A DNA stretch of 64,000 nt from Caldanaerobacter subterraneus (GCF_004345675.1 NZ_SLWU01000006.1:51273-115272), one strand, 5' to 3'. Shown: positions 53,624 through 62,526, counted from the first letter of the stretch. Notes: generated by a model from the letters alone, not told the origin. Made by a program: numbers and translations.

Positions 53624-54556
53624 ATGATGCAAAACAGTATAGGAGAACTTTCTCAGGAACTTTTTACTCATGTAGGCAAAAGTATAAGTGAAATGGAGGC
53701 TATAGCAAGGCCAAGCATTACCTACTGGCAGGATGCATGGAGAAGGTTAAAGCAAAATAAAGCAGCAATGTTGGGATTAATAATAATTATACTTTATACT
53801 TTTATGGCAATAGTTGGACCTTATATGACTCCATACGACTATAGAACTACAAACCCTTCTGAGATTAACCAGCCGCCCTCAGCAAGGCACTGGTTTGGAA
53901 CAGATTCCTTAGGAAGAGATTTGTGGGCGCGCACATGGATGGGCGCAAGGGTATCCTTAATGATTGGTGTTGTGGCAGCGCTTTTAAACGCGATAATAGG
54001 TGTTCTAGTAGGGGGAATTGCGGGCTATTTTGGTGGTAAAGTTGATATGATCATAATGAGGTTTGTTGATATTATGTATGCTATTCCATATATGATAATT
54101 GTGATACTGATGATGGTCGTTCTGGGACAAGGCATTATGCCGTTGATTCTGGCACTGGTTGTTGGTGGATGGCTTGGTATGGCAAGGCTTGTCCGCGGAC
54201 AGATTCTCCAGTTAAAAGAGCAGGAATTTGTACTGGCGGCAAAAGTTCTGGGAGCAAGTCATGCAAGGATAATTTGGAGACACTTGATTCCAAACACGAT
54301 GGGCGTAATTTTGGTAAATCTTACCATGTCTGTTCCGGGTGCTATATTTAGTGAGGCTTTCTTAAGCTTTATAGGCCTTGGTGTGGTTCCTCCGCACTCG
54401 AGCTGGGGTCAGTTGGCAGCTTACGGTGCGCAAGTTTTTAGAGTATATCCCTACCAGCTTTTCATACCAGCATTTTTTATAAGTACAACAATGCTTTCCC
54501 TTAACCTACTCGGCGATGGATTAAGGGATGCACTCGATCCAAGACTTCGCACTTAA
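53624..54556 (+). CDS. oppC: Oligopeptide ABC transporter permease OppC
   Basis: Second permease, 310 aa. Seen: N-terminal cytoplasmic stretch with YWQDAWRRLKQNKAAMLG, periplasmic PPSARHWFGTDSLGRDLWAR, EAA loop QEFVLAAKVLGASHARIIWRHLIPN, and DGLRDALDPRLRT end. SD GGAGGT; ATG 53624 or the next codon. A broken relative lies at 49656. Confidence 0.95.
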   Translation: MMQNSIGELSQELFTHVGKSISEMEAIARPSITYWQDAWRRLKQNKAAMLGLIIIILYTFMAIVGPYMTPYDYRTTNPSEINQPPSARHWFGTDSLGRDLWARTWMGARVSLMIGVVAALLNAIIGVLVGGIAGYFGGKVDMIIMRFVDIMYAIPYMIIVILMMVVLGQGIMPLILALVVGGWLGMARLVRGQILQLKEQEFVLAAKVLGASHARIIWRHLIPNTMGVILVNLTMSVPGAIFSEAFLSFIGLGVVPPHSSWGQLAAYGAQVFRVYPYQLFIPAFFISTTMLSLNLLGDGLRDALDPRLRT

Positions 54557-54568
54557 GGAGGTAAAAAA

Positions 54569-55588
54569 ATGGAAAAACTTTTGGAAGTTAAGGATCTTGA
54601 AGTTTCCTTTAAAACCTATGCGGGGGAAATCAAAGCGGTAAGAGGTGTTAGTTTTGATATAAACAAAGGTGAAATTGTAGCTATAGTGGGCGAATCCGGT
54701 TGCGGTAAAAGCGTAACTGCACAGTCCATAATGCGGCTGATTCCCATGCCCCCAGGAATTATAAAAAAAGGTTCGATTATATTTGAGGGCAGGGATATAA
54801 CCAAACTGTCCGAGAGAGAAATGGAACACATCCGGGGTTCCGAGATGAGTATGGTGTTTCAGGACCCCATGACATCCCTGAACCCCACCATGAAGGTAGG
54901 TGCCCAAATCGCCGAAAGCCTCATAAAACACCAGAAAATGCACTCCAAAGAAGCCTGGAAAAAAGCCATAGAAATGCTGAAGATGGTGGGCATACCCAAT
55001 GCGGAAAAACGTGCCAACCAGTACCCTCATGAATTCAGCGGCGGAATGAGGCAGAGAGCAATGATAGCCATAGCACTGGCCTGCAACCCCAAACTACTTA
55101 TAGCCGATGAGCCGACGACGGCTTTAGACGTAACTATACAGGCACAGATCCTGGACCTGATGAGAGATTTACAGAAAAAGCTAAACACAGCTATTATAAT
55201 AATCACTCATAACTTGGGCGTTGTGGCAAATCTGGCCGAACGTGTGCTGGTCATGTACGCTGGTAAAATAATCGAGCGCGGCAACCTCGACGATATATTC
55301 TACAACCCACGTCATCCTTACACCTGGGGATTACTGATGTCGGTACCTACTCCTGACCTAGATAAAAGCAAGAAGCTGGCTTCTATAGAGGGCACGCCGC
55401 CAGACCTCTTTGCTCCTCCGGTAGGATGTCCCTTTGCTCCCAGGTGCGAATATGCTATGAAGATATGCTACGAAAAGTATCCTGAAGAATTTACGGTGAG
55501 CGACGGCCACAGTGTGGCTTGCTGGCTGATGCATCCCCTGGCTCCAAAAGTGAAACCACCTGTAGGAAAAGGAGTGACTTTGTCATGA
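54569..55588 (+). CDS. oppD: Oligopeptide ABC transporter ATPase OppD
   Basis: ATP-binding subunit, 339 aa. Seen: Walker A GESGCGKSVTAQS (about 38), Q-loop MVFQDPMTSLNPTM, signature HEFSGGMRQRAMIA, Walker B LLIADEPTTALD, and the C-terminal oligopeptide_HPY extension with CPFAPRCEYAMKIC (four-Cys 4Fe-4S-type pattern). G+C and codon choice rise within this gene relative to upstream genes. Overlaps oppF by 4 bp. Confidence 0.95.
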   Translation: MEKLLEVKDLEVSFKTYAGEIKAVRGVSFDINKGEIVAIVGESGCGKSVTAQSIMRLIPMPPGIIKKGSIIFEGRDITKLSEREMEHIRGSEMSMVFQDPMTSLNPTMKVGAQIAESLIKHQKMHSKEAWKKAIEMLKMVGIPNAEKRANQYPHEFSGGMRQRAMIAIALACNPKLLIADEPTTALDVTIQAQILDLMRDLQKKLNTAIIIITHNLGVVANLAERVLVMYAGKIIERGNLDDIFYNPRHPYTWGLLMSVPTPDLDKSKKLASIEGTPPDLFAPPVGCPFAPRCEYAMKICYEKYPEEFTVSDGHSVACWLMHPLAPKVKPPVGKGVTLS

Positions 55589-56547
55589 TGGTTGAAGGAA
55601 TGCCTCTTGTTGAAATAAAGAATCTAAAAAAATACTTTAATGTGGGCAGGGGTGCAGTCTTAAAAGCCGTCGACAACGTGAATCTTCAGATAAGAGAAGG
55701 CGAAACCGTAGGTCTCGTTGGTGAATCTGGATGCGGAAAGACCACTCTGGGAAGAACCATAGTAAGACTTTATGAACCCACTGCAGGAGAAGTACTTTTT
55801 GAAGGCAAAAACGTGCACAAGCTAGCCGGCCAACAGTTGAAGGAATTCAATCGAAAGGCTCAGATGATATTCCAGGACCCCTATGCTTCGCTGAATCCAA
55901 GGATGACAGTGAGAGACATAATAGGAGAGGGTATTGATATCCACGGCTTATATAAAAACAAAGAGCGCACCGAGAGAATATACGAACTTTTAAGCCTCGT
56001 CGGCCTTAATAAGGAGCACGCTAACCGGTTTCCCCACGAGTTCTCAGGCGGGCAAAGACAGAGAATAGGTATCGCGCGAGCTCTTGCGGTAGAACCCAAG
56101 TTTATCGTCTGCGACGAGCCCATTTCCGCCCTGGACGTTTCTATCCAAGCACAGGTTATAAACCTGCTCATGGAACTTCAGCAGAAACTGAAGCTAACTT
56201 ATCTTTTCATAGCTCACGACCTGAGCATGGTAAAGTACGTGTCCGATCGGATAGCAGTCATGTACCTGGGGGTCATAGTTGAGCTGGCAACTTCTGAAGA
56301 TTTGCACAAGAAGCCTCTACATCCTTATACCCAGGCACTACTTTCAGCTATACCGATTCCTGATCCGGAAACAGAAAGGAAAAAGAAAAGGATTCTTCTG
56401 GAAGGAGACGTACCAAGTCCCATCAACCCGCCAAAAGGTTGCAGGTTTGTAACAAGGTGCAGGTATGCCAAACCTATATGCACCGAACAGCAACCGGAAC
56501 TCAAAGAAGTGGAAAAGAACCACTTTGTAGCATGTCACCTCTATTAG
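55585..56547 (+). CDS. oppF: Oligopeptide ABC transporter ATPase OppF
   Basis: Second ATPase, 320 aa. Seen: Walker A GESGCGKTTLGRT (about 49), Q-loop MIFQDPYASLNPRM, signature HEFSGGQRQRIGIARAL, Walker B FIVCDEPISALD, and C-terminal GCRFVTRCRYAKPIC. ATG 55585 overlaps the oppD stop (ATGA). Last gene of the operon; terminator at 56559. Confidence 0.95.
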   Translation: MMVEGMPLVEIKNLKKYFNVGRGAVLKAVDNVNLQIREGETVGLVGESGCGKTTLGRTIVRLYEPTAGEVLFEGKNVHKLAGQQLKEFNRKAQMIFQDPYASLNPRMTVRDIIGEGIDIHGLYKNKERTERIYELLSLVGLNKEHANRFPHEFSGGQRQRIGIARALAVEPKFIVCDEPISALDVSIQAQVINLLMELQQKLKLTYLFIAHDLSMVKYVSDRIAVMYLGVIVELATSEDLHKKPLHPYTQALLSAIPIPDPETERKKKRILLEGDVPSPINPPKGCRFVTRCRYAKPICTEQQPELKEVEKNHFVACHLY

Positions 56548-56558
56548 ATAAAATACCG

Positions 56559-56598
56559 GCCGAACAGCAGTATTTTAAGGCTGACGGTCGGCTTTTTT
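56559..56598 (+). terminator. opp operon terminator
   Basis: Nested stem GCCGA..CAGC / GCTG..TCGGC with an internal loop, followed by T6. Confidence 0.65.
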
Positions 56599-56657
56599 AT
56601 TTGTCCTCCAATAATATATGTAAAGTTCAATAACAAACAAGGGGATGGTTTTCTTGT

Positions 56658-57190
56658 CTATGTTTTCAAAATTTTATTTATCCTGGTTTTATTTACACCA
56701 GTAATAGATGCAATTTCTCCAATTGAAAGCCCTGCTTTTGCTTTAGATTTTTTATTAACTTATTCCATCCTTCCCCTTTCTTTTCCCTCTTATCTTTAAT
56801 TCCCCACTCTTTTACATTTCTTTAAATAGCTTTTCTGCTTCGTCTTTATCCTTTTTCTCTACCTCTTTCTCTACGTCCATAAAAGTCTTTCTTTCTTCTT
56901 CATTCATGTACCTTAGAAATTTGCATAAGACCTCCAGTCTAAGTACAGTGCGAAAACACGTACTTTGACCTACGGCACCTATAATAGTCTTAGCTCGACT
57001 ATAATACGTCCTTTTTAGCTTTACGCTTTATTCGAACGTACATTGTGCTTTGTGATTCTGAAGGAATAAAACTCTTTAATTTTTCTATGAAGCAGATTTC
57101 TTTCCTACCTTTTAACATATTTCTCAGATAGATGCAGTAGAACAAGACCATGTGTTGCATATCTCTTTTTTGACGGATGATAGAGAAGAA
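56658..57190 (-). pseudogene. Degraded gene, probably Rpn/PD-(D/E)XK transposase-like
   Basis: Three coding-like pieces on the minus strand in different frames: IIRQKRDMQHMVLFYCIYLR..KLKSFIPSES (57190 to about 57000), LEVLCKFLRYMNEEERKTF..AEKLFKEM (about 56960 to 56815), and a C-terminal HTH-like AGLSIGEIASITGVNKTRI ending at 56658. The last two resemble the C-terminal half of Rpn family proteins. No start and several stops. Confidence 0.4.
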
Positions 57191-57683
57191 AACAAAGTGT
57201 ACTATGTTTCTTACGACTTACAAAAAAATCAATGGTTACAACCTGTATAAATAGGTAGGTTATTCCAGGCAAGTAATTTCAAAGAGAAATTACCTTCAAG
57301 CTTTGCAGCTTTTACTTTTTTGTGGGTAATAGATAGCCTGATTACAAATGTCTTTTATTCTCCTTTTATGATAAAATAACTATGTCTTAACAGGTATATA
57401 ATAAGCGCAGTTTATGTTTTCTACTTTTTTTAATTTATTTTCACTGTTATTTGCTTGATTTATGAAACTTTTATCTTTACTGACCTGTGATAGGTATGAT
57501 AGAGTACATTTTCCGTCTTTTTGGTATATGCAATTTAGAGTGCAGTTTATGTTGGTCAAGGTTTTTCCCTCCCTCTATAACTTATTTTTTGCAGAGCATA
57601 AATAAAATAATCTGTTCTTGTAAAATAGTAATAAAGGTTTTAAAATATAGATGTAGATAAATAGAAGGGAAAGGGTTGAAGAA
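57191..57683. other. Non-coding stretch before rph
   Basis: The + strand reads VYYVSYDLQKNQWLQPV then a stop at 57250, perhaps the last codons of a lost gene. A GTAATTTC/GAAATTAC hairpin follows (about 57268-57289). The remaining 390 nt hold no SD-led frame; the rph promoter must lie here but no clear pair is seen. Confidence 0.35.
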
Positions 57684-58469
57684 ATGAACAGGATAGATGG
57701 AAGGGAATTTAATGAATTACGACCAATAAAGATTACCAGAAATTTTAATAAATTTGCTGAAGGGTCTGTATTAATTGAAATGGGTGAGACAAAAGTAATA
57801 TGCACTGCTTCTATTGAGGACAAAGTTCCGCCTTTCCAAAAAGGTACTGGAAAGGGGTGGATTACAAGCGAATACGGCATGTTGCCTAGGGCAACAGAAG
57901 TAAGAAATCCCAGAGAGGTTACAAAAGGAAGGCCTTCTGGAAGGACAATGGAGATACAGCGCCTAATTGGGCGATCCCTCCGAGCTGTTGTAGATTTAGA
58001 AGCTTTGGGAGAGAGGACAATTTGGATTGACTGCGATGTAATACAAGCAGACGGAGGAACCCGAACAGCTTCTATAACTGGGTCTTTTATAGCTTTAGCT
58101 GATGCTCTCAATAAATTGGTAGAAAAAGGGGAATTACAGAAGATACCTTTGAAAAGTTTTGTTGCAGCAGTAAGCGTGGGCATTGTAGAAGGAAATAAAC
58201 TTTTAGACCTTTCTTTCCAGGAAGATGCCAATGCTCTTGTGGACATGAATGTGGTTATGACAGACAAAGGAGAGATTGTAGAGATACAGGGCACAGGAGA
58301 AGGAGGACCTTTTTCAAGGCAAAATTTTGAGGAGCTTTTGGATTTAGCTGCTCATGGCATTGAACAGATTATCAAGATACAGAAAGAAGTGCTCTCAGAC
58401 ATTGCTGACAAAATAGGGGTGGAGAATGTTGAGGTTGATAGTGGCAACTCACAATCCCAACAAGGCTAA
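57684..58469 (+). CDS. rph: Ribonuclease PH
   Basis: Phosphorolytic 3'-5' exonuclease trimming tRNA 3' ends. 261 aa. Seen: [75 protein letters not shown] and [27 protein letters not shown] (each in parts). The C-terminus overlaps rdgB by 44 bp, longer than usual. Confidence 0.96.
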   Translation: MNRIDGREFNELRPIKITRNFNKFAEGSVLIEMGETKVICTASIEDKVPPFQKGTGKGWITSEYGMLPRATEVRNPREVTKGRPSGRTMEIQRLIGRSLRAVVDLEALGERTIWIDCDVIQADGGTRTASITGSFIALADALNKLVEKGELQKIPLKSFVAAVSVGIVEGNKLLDLSFQEDANALVDMNVVMTDKGEIVEIQGTGEGGPFSRQNFEELLDLAAHGIEQIIKIQKEVLSDIADKIGVENVEVDSGNSQSQQG

Positions 58470-59028
58470 AGAGATAAAAGACTTTTTTAAAGGTTACCCT
58501 GTGGAAGTAGTCTCAATGAAAGAATTGGGAATAGAAGAAGATATTGAAGAATATGGCAATACAATCGAAGAAAACGCCCTTATAAAAGCGAGATTTTTAA
58601 GGGACAAAGTAAAAGAAGGAATTGTCATTGCAGACGACACAGGGCTTTTTGTGGAATATTTAGGAGGACAGCCAGGTGTGTATTCTGCTAGATTTGCAGG
58701 AGAAAATGCAACTTATGAGGAGAATAACAGGAAATTATTGAAATTGCTTGAAGGTGTGCCTTATGAGAAAAGAAAGGCTTATTTTAAAACGGTTATTGCT
58801 GTAATAGAGGGTGAAAAAGAAGTCCTCTTAGAAGGGGTTTTAGAGGGCCATATTTTGGATCATTTGCAGGGGGAAAACGGGTTTGGATATGACCCCGTCT
58901 TTTTTGTGGATGAGATAGGGAAAACCCTTGCGGAGCTTTCATTAGAGGAAAAGAATAAAATAAGTCATAGAGGAAAGGCGCTTTTAAAGCTTAGAGAATA
59001 CATCTTAAAAAGGCTGGAGGAAAATTAA
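58426..59028 (+). CDS. rdgB: XTP/dITP diphosphatase (RdgB/HAM1)
   Basis: Removes non-canonical purine NTPs. 200 aa. Seen: [51 protein letters not shown] and [12 protein letters not shown] 58426 behind GGGGTGGAG; TTG 58435 would also leave the motif intact. Conserved pairing with rph and the next phosphodiesterase gene. Confidence 0.96.
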   Translation: MLRLIVATHNPNKAKEIKDFFKGYPVEVVSMKELGIEEDIEEYGNTIEENALIKARFLRDKVKEGIVIADDTGLFVEYLGGQPGVYSARFAGENATYEENNRKLLKLLEGVPYEKRKAYFKTVIAVIEGEKEVLLEGVLEGHILDHLQGENGFGYDPVFFVDEIGKTLAELSLEEKNKISHRGKALLKLREYILKRLEEN

Positions 59029-59029
59029 A

Positions 59030-59530
59030 ATGGTTGTAGCAGTGATAAGCGATACACACGGCATATTCACACTGGTGAGGAATAAATTAAAGGAATTTAA
59101 AGGCTTAGATTATATATTTCACTTGGGAGACCATGCTGGGGATGGAATTCAGCTTGCAAAAGAGTTTAATATCCCTCTTGAGTACGTGAAAGGTAACTGT
59201 GATTTTCCTACAAAAGATGAAATAGAAAAAATTGTGGAAATAGAAGGCAAAAAAATATTGTTGACACATGGGCACAGATACTATGTGAAATACGAATATG
59301 ACACAATACTTGAAAGAGGAAAGGAACTCGGAGTAGACGCTGTATTTTTTGGGCACACTCACGTCCCCATGATTTCAAGGCATGAAGATATTTTGCTTCT
59401 AAATCCAGGAAGTCCTTCTCTGCCAAGAGAGGGCTCAAAAAAGACTATAGCACTAGTTACAATCGATAAAACAGGCATTTTCCCGAGACTTTTAAATCTT
59501 GAAGAGGTTTCAGTTTTAAAAAAGGCGTAA
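59030..59530 (+). CDS. YfcE/MJ0936-family metallophosphoesterase
   Basis: Di-metal phosphodiesterase, 166 aa. Seen: AVISDTHG (D-x-H), HLGDHAGDG (GD-x-x), VKGNCD (GN-x-D), LTHGHRYYV and FGHTHVPM metal ligands in order. Starts 2 nt after the rdgB stop. Substrate unknown. Confidence 0.93.
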   Translation: MVVAVISDTHGIFTLVRNKLKEFKGLDYIFHLGDHAGDGIQLAKEFNIPLEYVKGNCDFPTKDEIEKIVEIEGKKILLTHGHRYYVKYEYDTILERGKELGVDAVFFGHTHVPMISRHEDILLLNPGSPSLPREGSKKTIALVTIDKTGIFPRLLNLEEVSVLKKA

Positions 59531-59635
59531 AAAATCTAAGAGCTCCTTCTTTTAGAAGAGGGGCCTCGCTTGGAGATACTTTATATTATGGCGAATAAAC
59601 TTGATGTAAGAGGATGTATTAAGGAGTGTTGAAAT

Positions 59636-60211
59636 ATGCCTTTACCGAAAAAAGAAGAAATTCATACTTATGAAGATTACTTAAACTGGCCAGATGATCG
59701 AAGAATAGAAATAATCAATGGACAGATTTATTTAATGGCTCCTCCTTCGACAATTCATCAAAGAATATTAAGAGAGATATTTACAAGCTTTGCCGTGTAT
59801 CTTAGAGGTAAGCAATGTGAAGTATTTACTGCACCATTTGGAGTGAGGTTTCCTTCTGGAGATGAAAAAAGTGATAGGGAAATAAAGAATGTGGTAGAAC
59901 CTGATATAGTAGTAGTGTGTGATAAATCAAAAATAGATGATGAAGGATGCAAAGGAGCTCCTGATTTGATTGTTGAAATTACTTCTCCATCGACTGGAAG
60001 AAGAGATAAAGTAGAAAAGTTTAATTTATATGAAAAACATGGAGTAAAGGAATATTGGATAGTAGAACCTGAACTAAAAATAGTTAGTGTATTTACATTG
60101 CAGGAAAACAATAGATATGGTAGACCGGAAATTTATACCGAAGAAGACAAAATTAAAGTTTCCATTTTTGAAGATTTAGTAATAGATTTAAAAGATGTTT
60201 TTGCCTACTAA
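59636..60211 (+). CDS. Uma2 family PD-(D/E)XK endonuclease-like protein (DUF820)
   Basis: 191 aa. Seen: YEDYLNWPDDRRIEIINGQIYLM with the first acidic residue, VVEPDIVVVCD, and the core DLIVEITSPSTGRRDKVEKFNLYEKHGVKEYWIVEP (read in parts) carrying E-x-T-S..D..K. Uma2 proteins are frequent in mobile or cyanobacterial and thermophile genomes; function unproven. ATG 59636, weak SD (AAGGAGTG). Confidence 0.88.
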   Translation: MPLPKKEEIHTYEDYLNWPDDRRIEIINGQIYLMAPPSTIHQRILREIFTSFAVYLRGKQCEVFTAPFGVRFPSGDEKSDREIKNVVEPDIVVVCDKSKIDDEGCKGAPDLIVEITSPSTGRRDKVEKFNLYEKHGVKEYWIVEPELKIVSVFTLQENNRYGRPEIYTEEDKIKVSIFEDLVIDLKDVFAY

Positions 60212-60248
60212 AGGATAGCATTGGGAAAATCAGTGTTCTTCAAAAAAT

Positions 60249-60290
60249 AAAAAGTGCAGCACTTTGTCATAGGCTGCACTTTTTATTTTT
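60249..60290. terminator. Bidirectional terminator between uma2 and tRNA cluster
   Basis: AAAAAGTGCAGC / GCTGCACTTTTT, 12-bp stem, 12-nt loop, T/A runs on both sides. Confidence 0.9.
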
Positions 60291-60348
60291 CACATTTATT
60301 GGATGTTTGCAAAATGTTTGCAAATCTAAATTAGAAGGCAAATAAAAA

Positions 60349-60424
<76 letters not shown>

Positions 60425-60449
60425 ACGGAAGTGTTAAAGTGTATTCACT

Positions 60450-60525
60450 TGGAGCGGGCAACGAGACTCGAACTCGCGACCCTCACCTTGGCAAGGTGAT
60501 GCTCTGCCAACTGAGCTATGCCCGC
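60450..60525 (-). tRNA. tRNA-Gly (GCC)
   Basis: Acceptor GCGGGCA/TGCCCGC, anticodon loop TTGCCAA, CCA encoded. Confidence 0.95.
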
Positions 60526-60530
60526 TCGTT

Positions 60531-60617
60531 TGGTGCGGGAGACGGGACTTGAACCCATAAGCCCTTTCGGGCACTAGAACCTGAATCTAGCGCGTCTGCC
60601 AATTCCGCCACTCCCGC
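60531..60617 (-). tRNA. tRNA-Leu (CAG)
   Basis: 87 nt with long variable arm (GCCCGAAAGGGC type), anticodon loop TTCAGGT, acceptor GCGGGAG/CTCCCGC, CCA encoded. Confidence 0.95.
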
Positions 60618-60655
60618 ACATTATAAACCGTACATTTTTCAATTTTAGAATCAGA

Positions 60656-60732
60656 TGGTGACCCATCCGCGACTCGAACGCGGGACACCCTGCTTAAAAG
60701 GCAGGTGCTCTACCTCCTGAGCTAATGGGTCA
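60656..60732 (-). tRNA. tRNA-Lys (UUU)
   Basis: Acceptor TGACCCA/TGGGTCA, anticodon arm CCTGC-CTTTTAA-GCAGG, CCA encoded. Confidence 0.95.
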
Positions 60733-60735
60733 CTC

Positions 60736-60810
60736 TGGCTGGGATGGCAGGATTCGAACCTGCGCATGCCAGAGTCAAAGTCTGGTGCCTTACCGCTTGG
60801 CTACATCCCA
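60736..60810 (-). tRNA. tRNA-Gln (UUG)
   Basis: Acceptor TGGGATG/CATCCCA, anticodon arm CCAGA-CTTTGAC-TCTGG, CCA encoded. Kept alongside gatCAB, which makes Gln-tRNA by amidation. Confidence 0.95.
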
Positions 60811-60813
60811 GCA

Positions 60814-60890
60814 TGGGGTGGATAGTGGGACTTGAACCCACGACCTCCAGAGCCACAATCTGGCGTTCTTGCCACCTGAACTATATCCAC
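60814..60890 (-). tRNA. tRNA-His (GUG)
   Basis: Acceptor GTGGATA/TATCCAC, anticodon arm CCAGA-TTGTGGC-TCTGG; the base before position 1 (60891) is the expected G-1; CCA encoded. Confidence 0.95.
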
Positions 60891-60901
60891 CACAGAAAAA
60901 A

Positions 60902-60978
60902 TGGTGCGCCTGGAGAGATTCGAACTCCCGACACACGGCTTAGAAGGCCGTTGCTCTATCCAGCTGAGCTACAGGCGC
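60902..60978 (-). tRNA. tRNA-Arg (UCU)
   Basis: Acceptor GCGCCTG/CAGGCGC, anticodon arm ACGGC-CTTCTAA-GCCGT, CCA encoded. Confidence 0.95.
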
Positions 60979-60982
60979 ATCT

Positions 60983-61056
60983 TGGAGCGGGTGATGGGAA
61001 TCGAACCCACGCAACCAGCTTGGAAGGCTGGGGCTCTACCATTGAGCTACACCCGC
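60983..61056 (-). tRNA. tRNA-Gly (UCC)
   Basis: Acceptor GCGGGTG/CACCCGC, anticodon arm CCAGC-CTTCCAA-GCTGG, CCA encoded. First gene of the cluster. Confidence 0.95.
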
Positions 61057-61086
61057 ACTATTTATAATTTCTTCTGACAGTTTTAG

Positions 61087-61115
61087 ATTATATCAGATGG
61101 TTTTATCTTTGTCAA
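61087..61115 (-). promoter_or_regulatory. Promoter of the eight-tRNA cluster
   Basis: On the minus strand TTGACA (61115-61110), 17 nt, TATAAT (61092-61087): perfect consensus, 30 nt before tRNA-Gly. Confidence 0.9.
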
Positions 61116-61165
61116 CACTTATGCTTCAAAATTTTTGGTGGACAGGTATGAGGAATATTTTGGTC

Positions 61166-61194
61166 TTGACAATAAAAAGCTATGTTTATATAAT
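61166..61194 (+). promoter_or_regulatory. Promoter of tRNA-Leu (UAG)
   Basis: TTGACA, 17 nt, TATAAT: perfect consensus, divergent from the tRNA cluster promoter. Confidence 0.9.
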
Positions 61195-61218
61195 GTAAGA
61201 AGGTAAGTTTGATAAGAT

Positions 61219-61303
61219 GCGGGCATGGCGGAATTGGCAGACGCGCCAGACTTAGGATCTGGTGGGGTTTCCCGTGGGGGTTCAAGTCCCTTTGCCCGCA
61301 CCA
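61219..61303 (+). tRNA. tRNA-Leu (UAG)
   Basis: 85 nt, acceptor GCGGGCA/TGCCCGC, anticodon arm CCAGA-CTTAGGA-TCTGG, long variable arm GGGGTTTCCC, CCA encoded. Confidence 0.95.
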
Positions 61304-61349
61304 TTAGAAAAATTTTAATTTAGCATATGAGAAAATACAGAAGAATAAA

Positions 61350-61387
61350 ATAAAAACTCTGCCCCAACGCAGAGTTTTTATTTTTAA
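61350..61387. terminator. Bidirectional terminator tRNA-Leu / ECF gene
   Basis: AAAAACTCTGC-CCCAAC-GCAGAGTTTTT with T/A runs on both sides. Confidence 0.9.
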
Positions 61388-61393
61388 TGTAAC

Positions 61394-61879
61394 TCACTCT
61401 TTTGAAAATCTGAAATAATTTTCTAGCAGGCTAATGACGATGAGCCCCAAAATACCTCCTATTATAGCAGTTATAAGCTGAGGGGTTGTGAAAGCCTGGA
61501 CGATTTTTAGAGGCACTTTTACATTGAATAACTGTATTATATACTTTACTGATATTGCAAGCCATATAAATTTGACTAAAGCGCCTAATATCATGCCCAG
61601 TATCTTATTTTTCTGCATTGAAAAAAGCATCACGTATAAAGAATTGCCAATCATTATAAAAGGTATCATCAGAGGAAAACCCATTATTCCAACTAAAAAT
61701 GCGATTACAGGAGTAAGACAGCCTATTGTAATTCCTGACCACATTCCAACAGTTCCAGCAGCGATTAATAACATGGCATTTACCACTGACCCTGTTACAA
61801 GCTGAGGCATTTTCATAAATTGAAAAACTATTGTAATGGCAAGTAAAATGGCTGTCCTTGTTATAAACTTTGTATTCAT
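61394..61879 (-). CDS. ECF transporter S-component-like membrane protein
   Basis: 161 aa, five or six TM helices. Seen: N-terminal TRTAILLAITIVFQFMKMPQLVTGSVVNAMLLIAAG, a typical S-component pattern (read in parts), with Trp/Gly loops near MWSGITIG. No energising module nearby, so it would use a shared ECF-AAT complex. Ligand not predictable here; no riboswitch upstream. Start ATG 61879 with AAAGGAGATG upstream; ATG 61888 is inside that SD. Promoter TTGACA-N17-TAAAAT at 61941-61913. Confidence 0.8.
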   Translation of the reverse strand: MNTKFITRTAILLAITIVFQFMKMPQLVTGSVVNAMLLIAAGTVGMWSGITIGCLTPVIAFLVGIMGFPLMIPFIMIGNSLYVMLFSMQKNKILGMILGALVKFIWLAISVKYIIQLFNVKVPLKIVQAFTTPQLITAIIGGILGLIVISLLENYFRFSKE

Positions 61880-61912
61880 AGGAAACATCTCCTTTTTGTT
61901 GTGCTCAGTTAT

Positions 61913-61941
61913 ATTTTAGTACTCTTCTAGAGGAATGTCAA
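61913..61941 (-). promoter_or_regulatory. Promoter of the ECF S-component gene
   Basis: On the minus strand TTGACA (61941-61936), 17 nt, TAAAAT (61918-61913). Confidence 0.8.
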
Positions 61942-62129
61942 ATATTTATCAAACTGTGCGTCAATACACTCTGCTGCCTGGCCGCAAGTTATAAAAAATT
62001 TGCCTTAGATTTAAAAATTTAGTATTATAGGTACTAGACTTAATGAAATTTCATCCTTATAATTTATATATGGAGCCTACTCATCTCAACAAGTGATACT
62101 TTGCAATTAAAACAGGGGAGGGAGTAGTG

Positions 62130-62390
62130 ATGGAAGTTTTGAGAGTATCAACTAATTCCAATCCTAAGTCTGTAGCAGGTGCGTTGGCGGCTATTGTGAG
62201 GGAAAAGTCTGCTGCGGAGATTCAGGCTATAGGAGCAGGTGCGGTCAATCAGGCAGTAAAAGCTATTGCAATTGCTAGAGGATTTGTGGCTCCTAATGGT
62301 ATTGATTTGGTAATGGTTCCTGCATTTGTAGAAGTAGAGATAGATGGAGAAAAGAGAACTGCTATGAAGTTTATTGTAAAAGCCAGATAA
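62130..62390 (+). CDS. spoVS: Stage V sporulation protein S
   Basis: 86 aa, exactly the usual SpoVS length; Alba-like nucleic-acid-binding fold affecting septation and spore coat assembly. Seen: VLRVSTNSNPKSVAGALAAIVREK, AIGAGAVNQAVKAIAIARGFVAPNGIDL, VEIDGEKRTAMKFIV (each in parts). ATG 62130 behind GGGAGGGAG; monocistronic. Direct evidence that the host belongs to a spore-forming lineage. Confidence 0.97.
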   Translation: MEVLRVSTNSNPKSVAGALAAIVREKSAAEIQAIGAGAVNQAVKAIAIARGFVAPNGIDLVMVPAFVEVEIDGEKRTAMKFIVKAR

Positions 62391-62396
62391 AACAAT

Positions 62397-62411
62397 TTGT
62401 CCACTGGACAA
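62397..62411. repeat. Short palindrome after spoVS
   Basis: TTGTCC-ACT-GGACAA; hairpin or operator-like, without a T run. Confidence 0.55.
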
Positions 62412-62454
62412 AATTAAACAGAGGGAGTATAATATGATTTAGAATTGACATTTT

Positions 62455-62480
62455 TGCGGGCATTCCTTTTGCCCGCACCA
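62455..62480 (+). pseudogene. tRNA-Leu acceptor-stem remnant
   Basis: GCGGGCA, a six-base spacer, TTGCCCGCACCA: the complete acceptor stem, discriminator and CCA as in tRNA-Leu (UAG) at 61219, with the body missing. It lies behind a TATAAT (about 62430) and before a T-rich terminator (62498). Confidence 0.5.
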
Positions 62481-62497
62481 AAATATTTTAGCAGGAA

Positions 62498-62526
62498 AAT
62501 AATGCACGTTGCATTATTTTTTTTGT
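62498..62526 (+). terminator. Terminator between spoVS and tig
   Basis: ATAATGCA-CGT-TGCATTAT followed by T8. Confidence 0.85.

Noticed and set aside
57129..57250. + strand reading ending VYYVSYDLQKNQWLQPV
   Set aside because: Protein-like but only about 40 codons, no start, and it overlaps an equally plausible minus-strand remnant; mentioned in the gap entry only.
57575..58294. 239-codon minus-strand frame opposite rph
   Set aside because: Ser/Leu-rich shadow of rph in the complementary frame; rph is unmistakable.
60744..61067. 107-codon frame through the tRNA cluster
   Set aside because: Typical GLEPT/RTPD-type translation of the antisense of tRNA genes; all tRNAs are intact.
61119..61304. 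61-codon minus frame over tRNA-Leu
   Set aside because: Antisense translation of the tRNA (GLEPP pattern).
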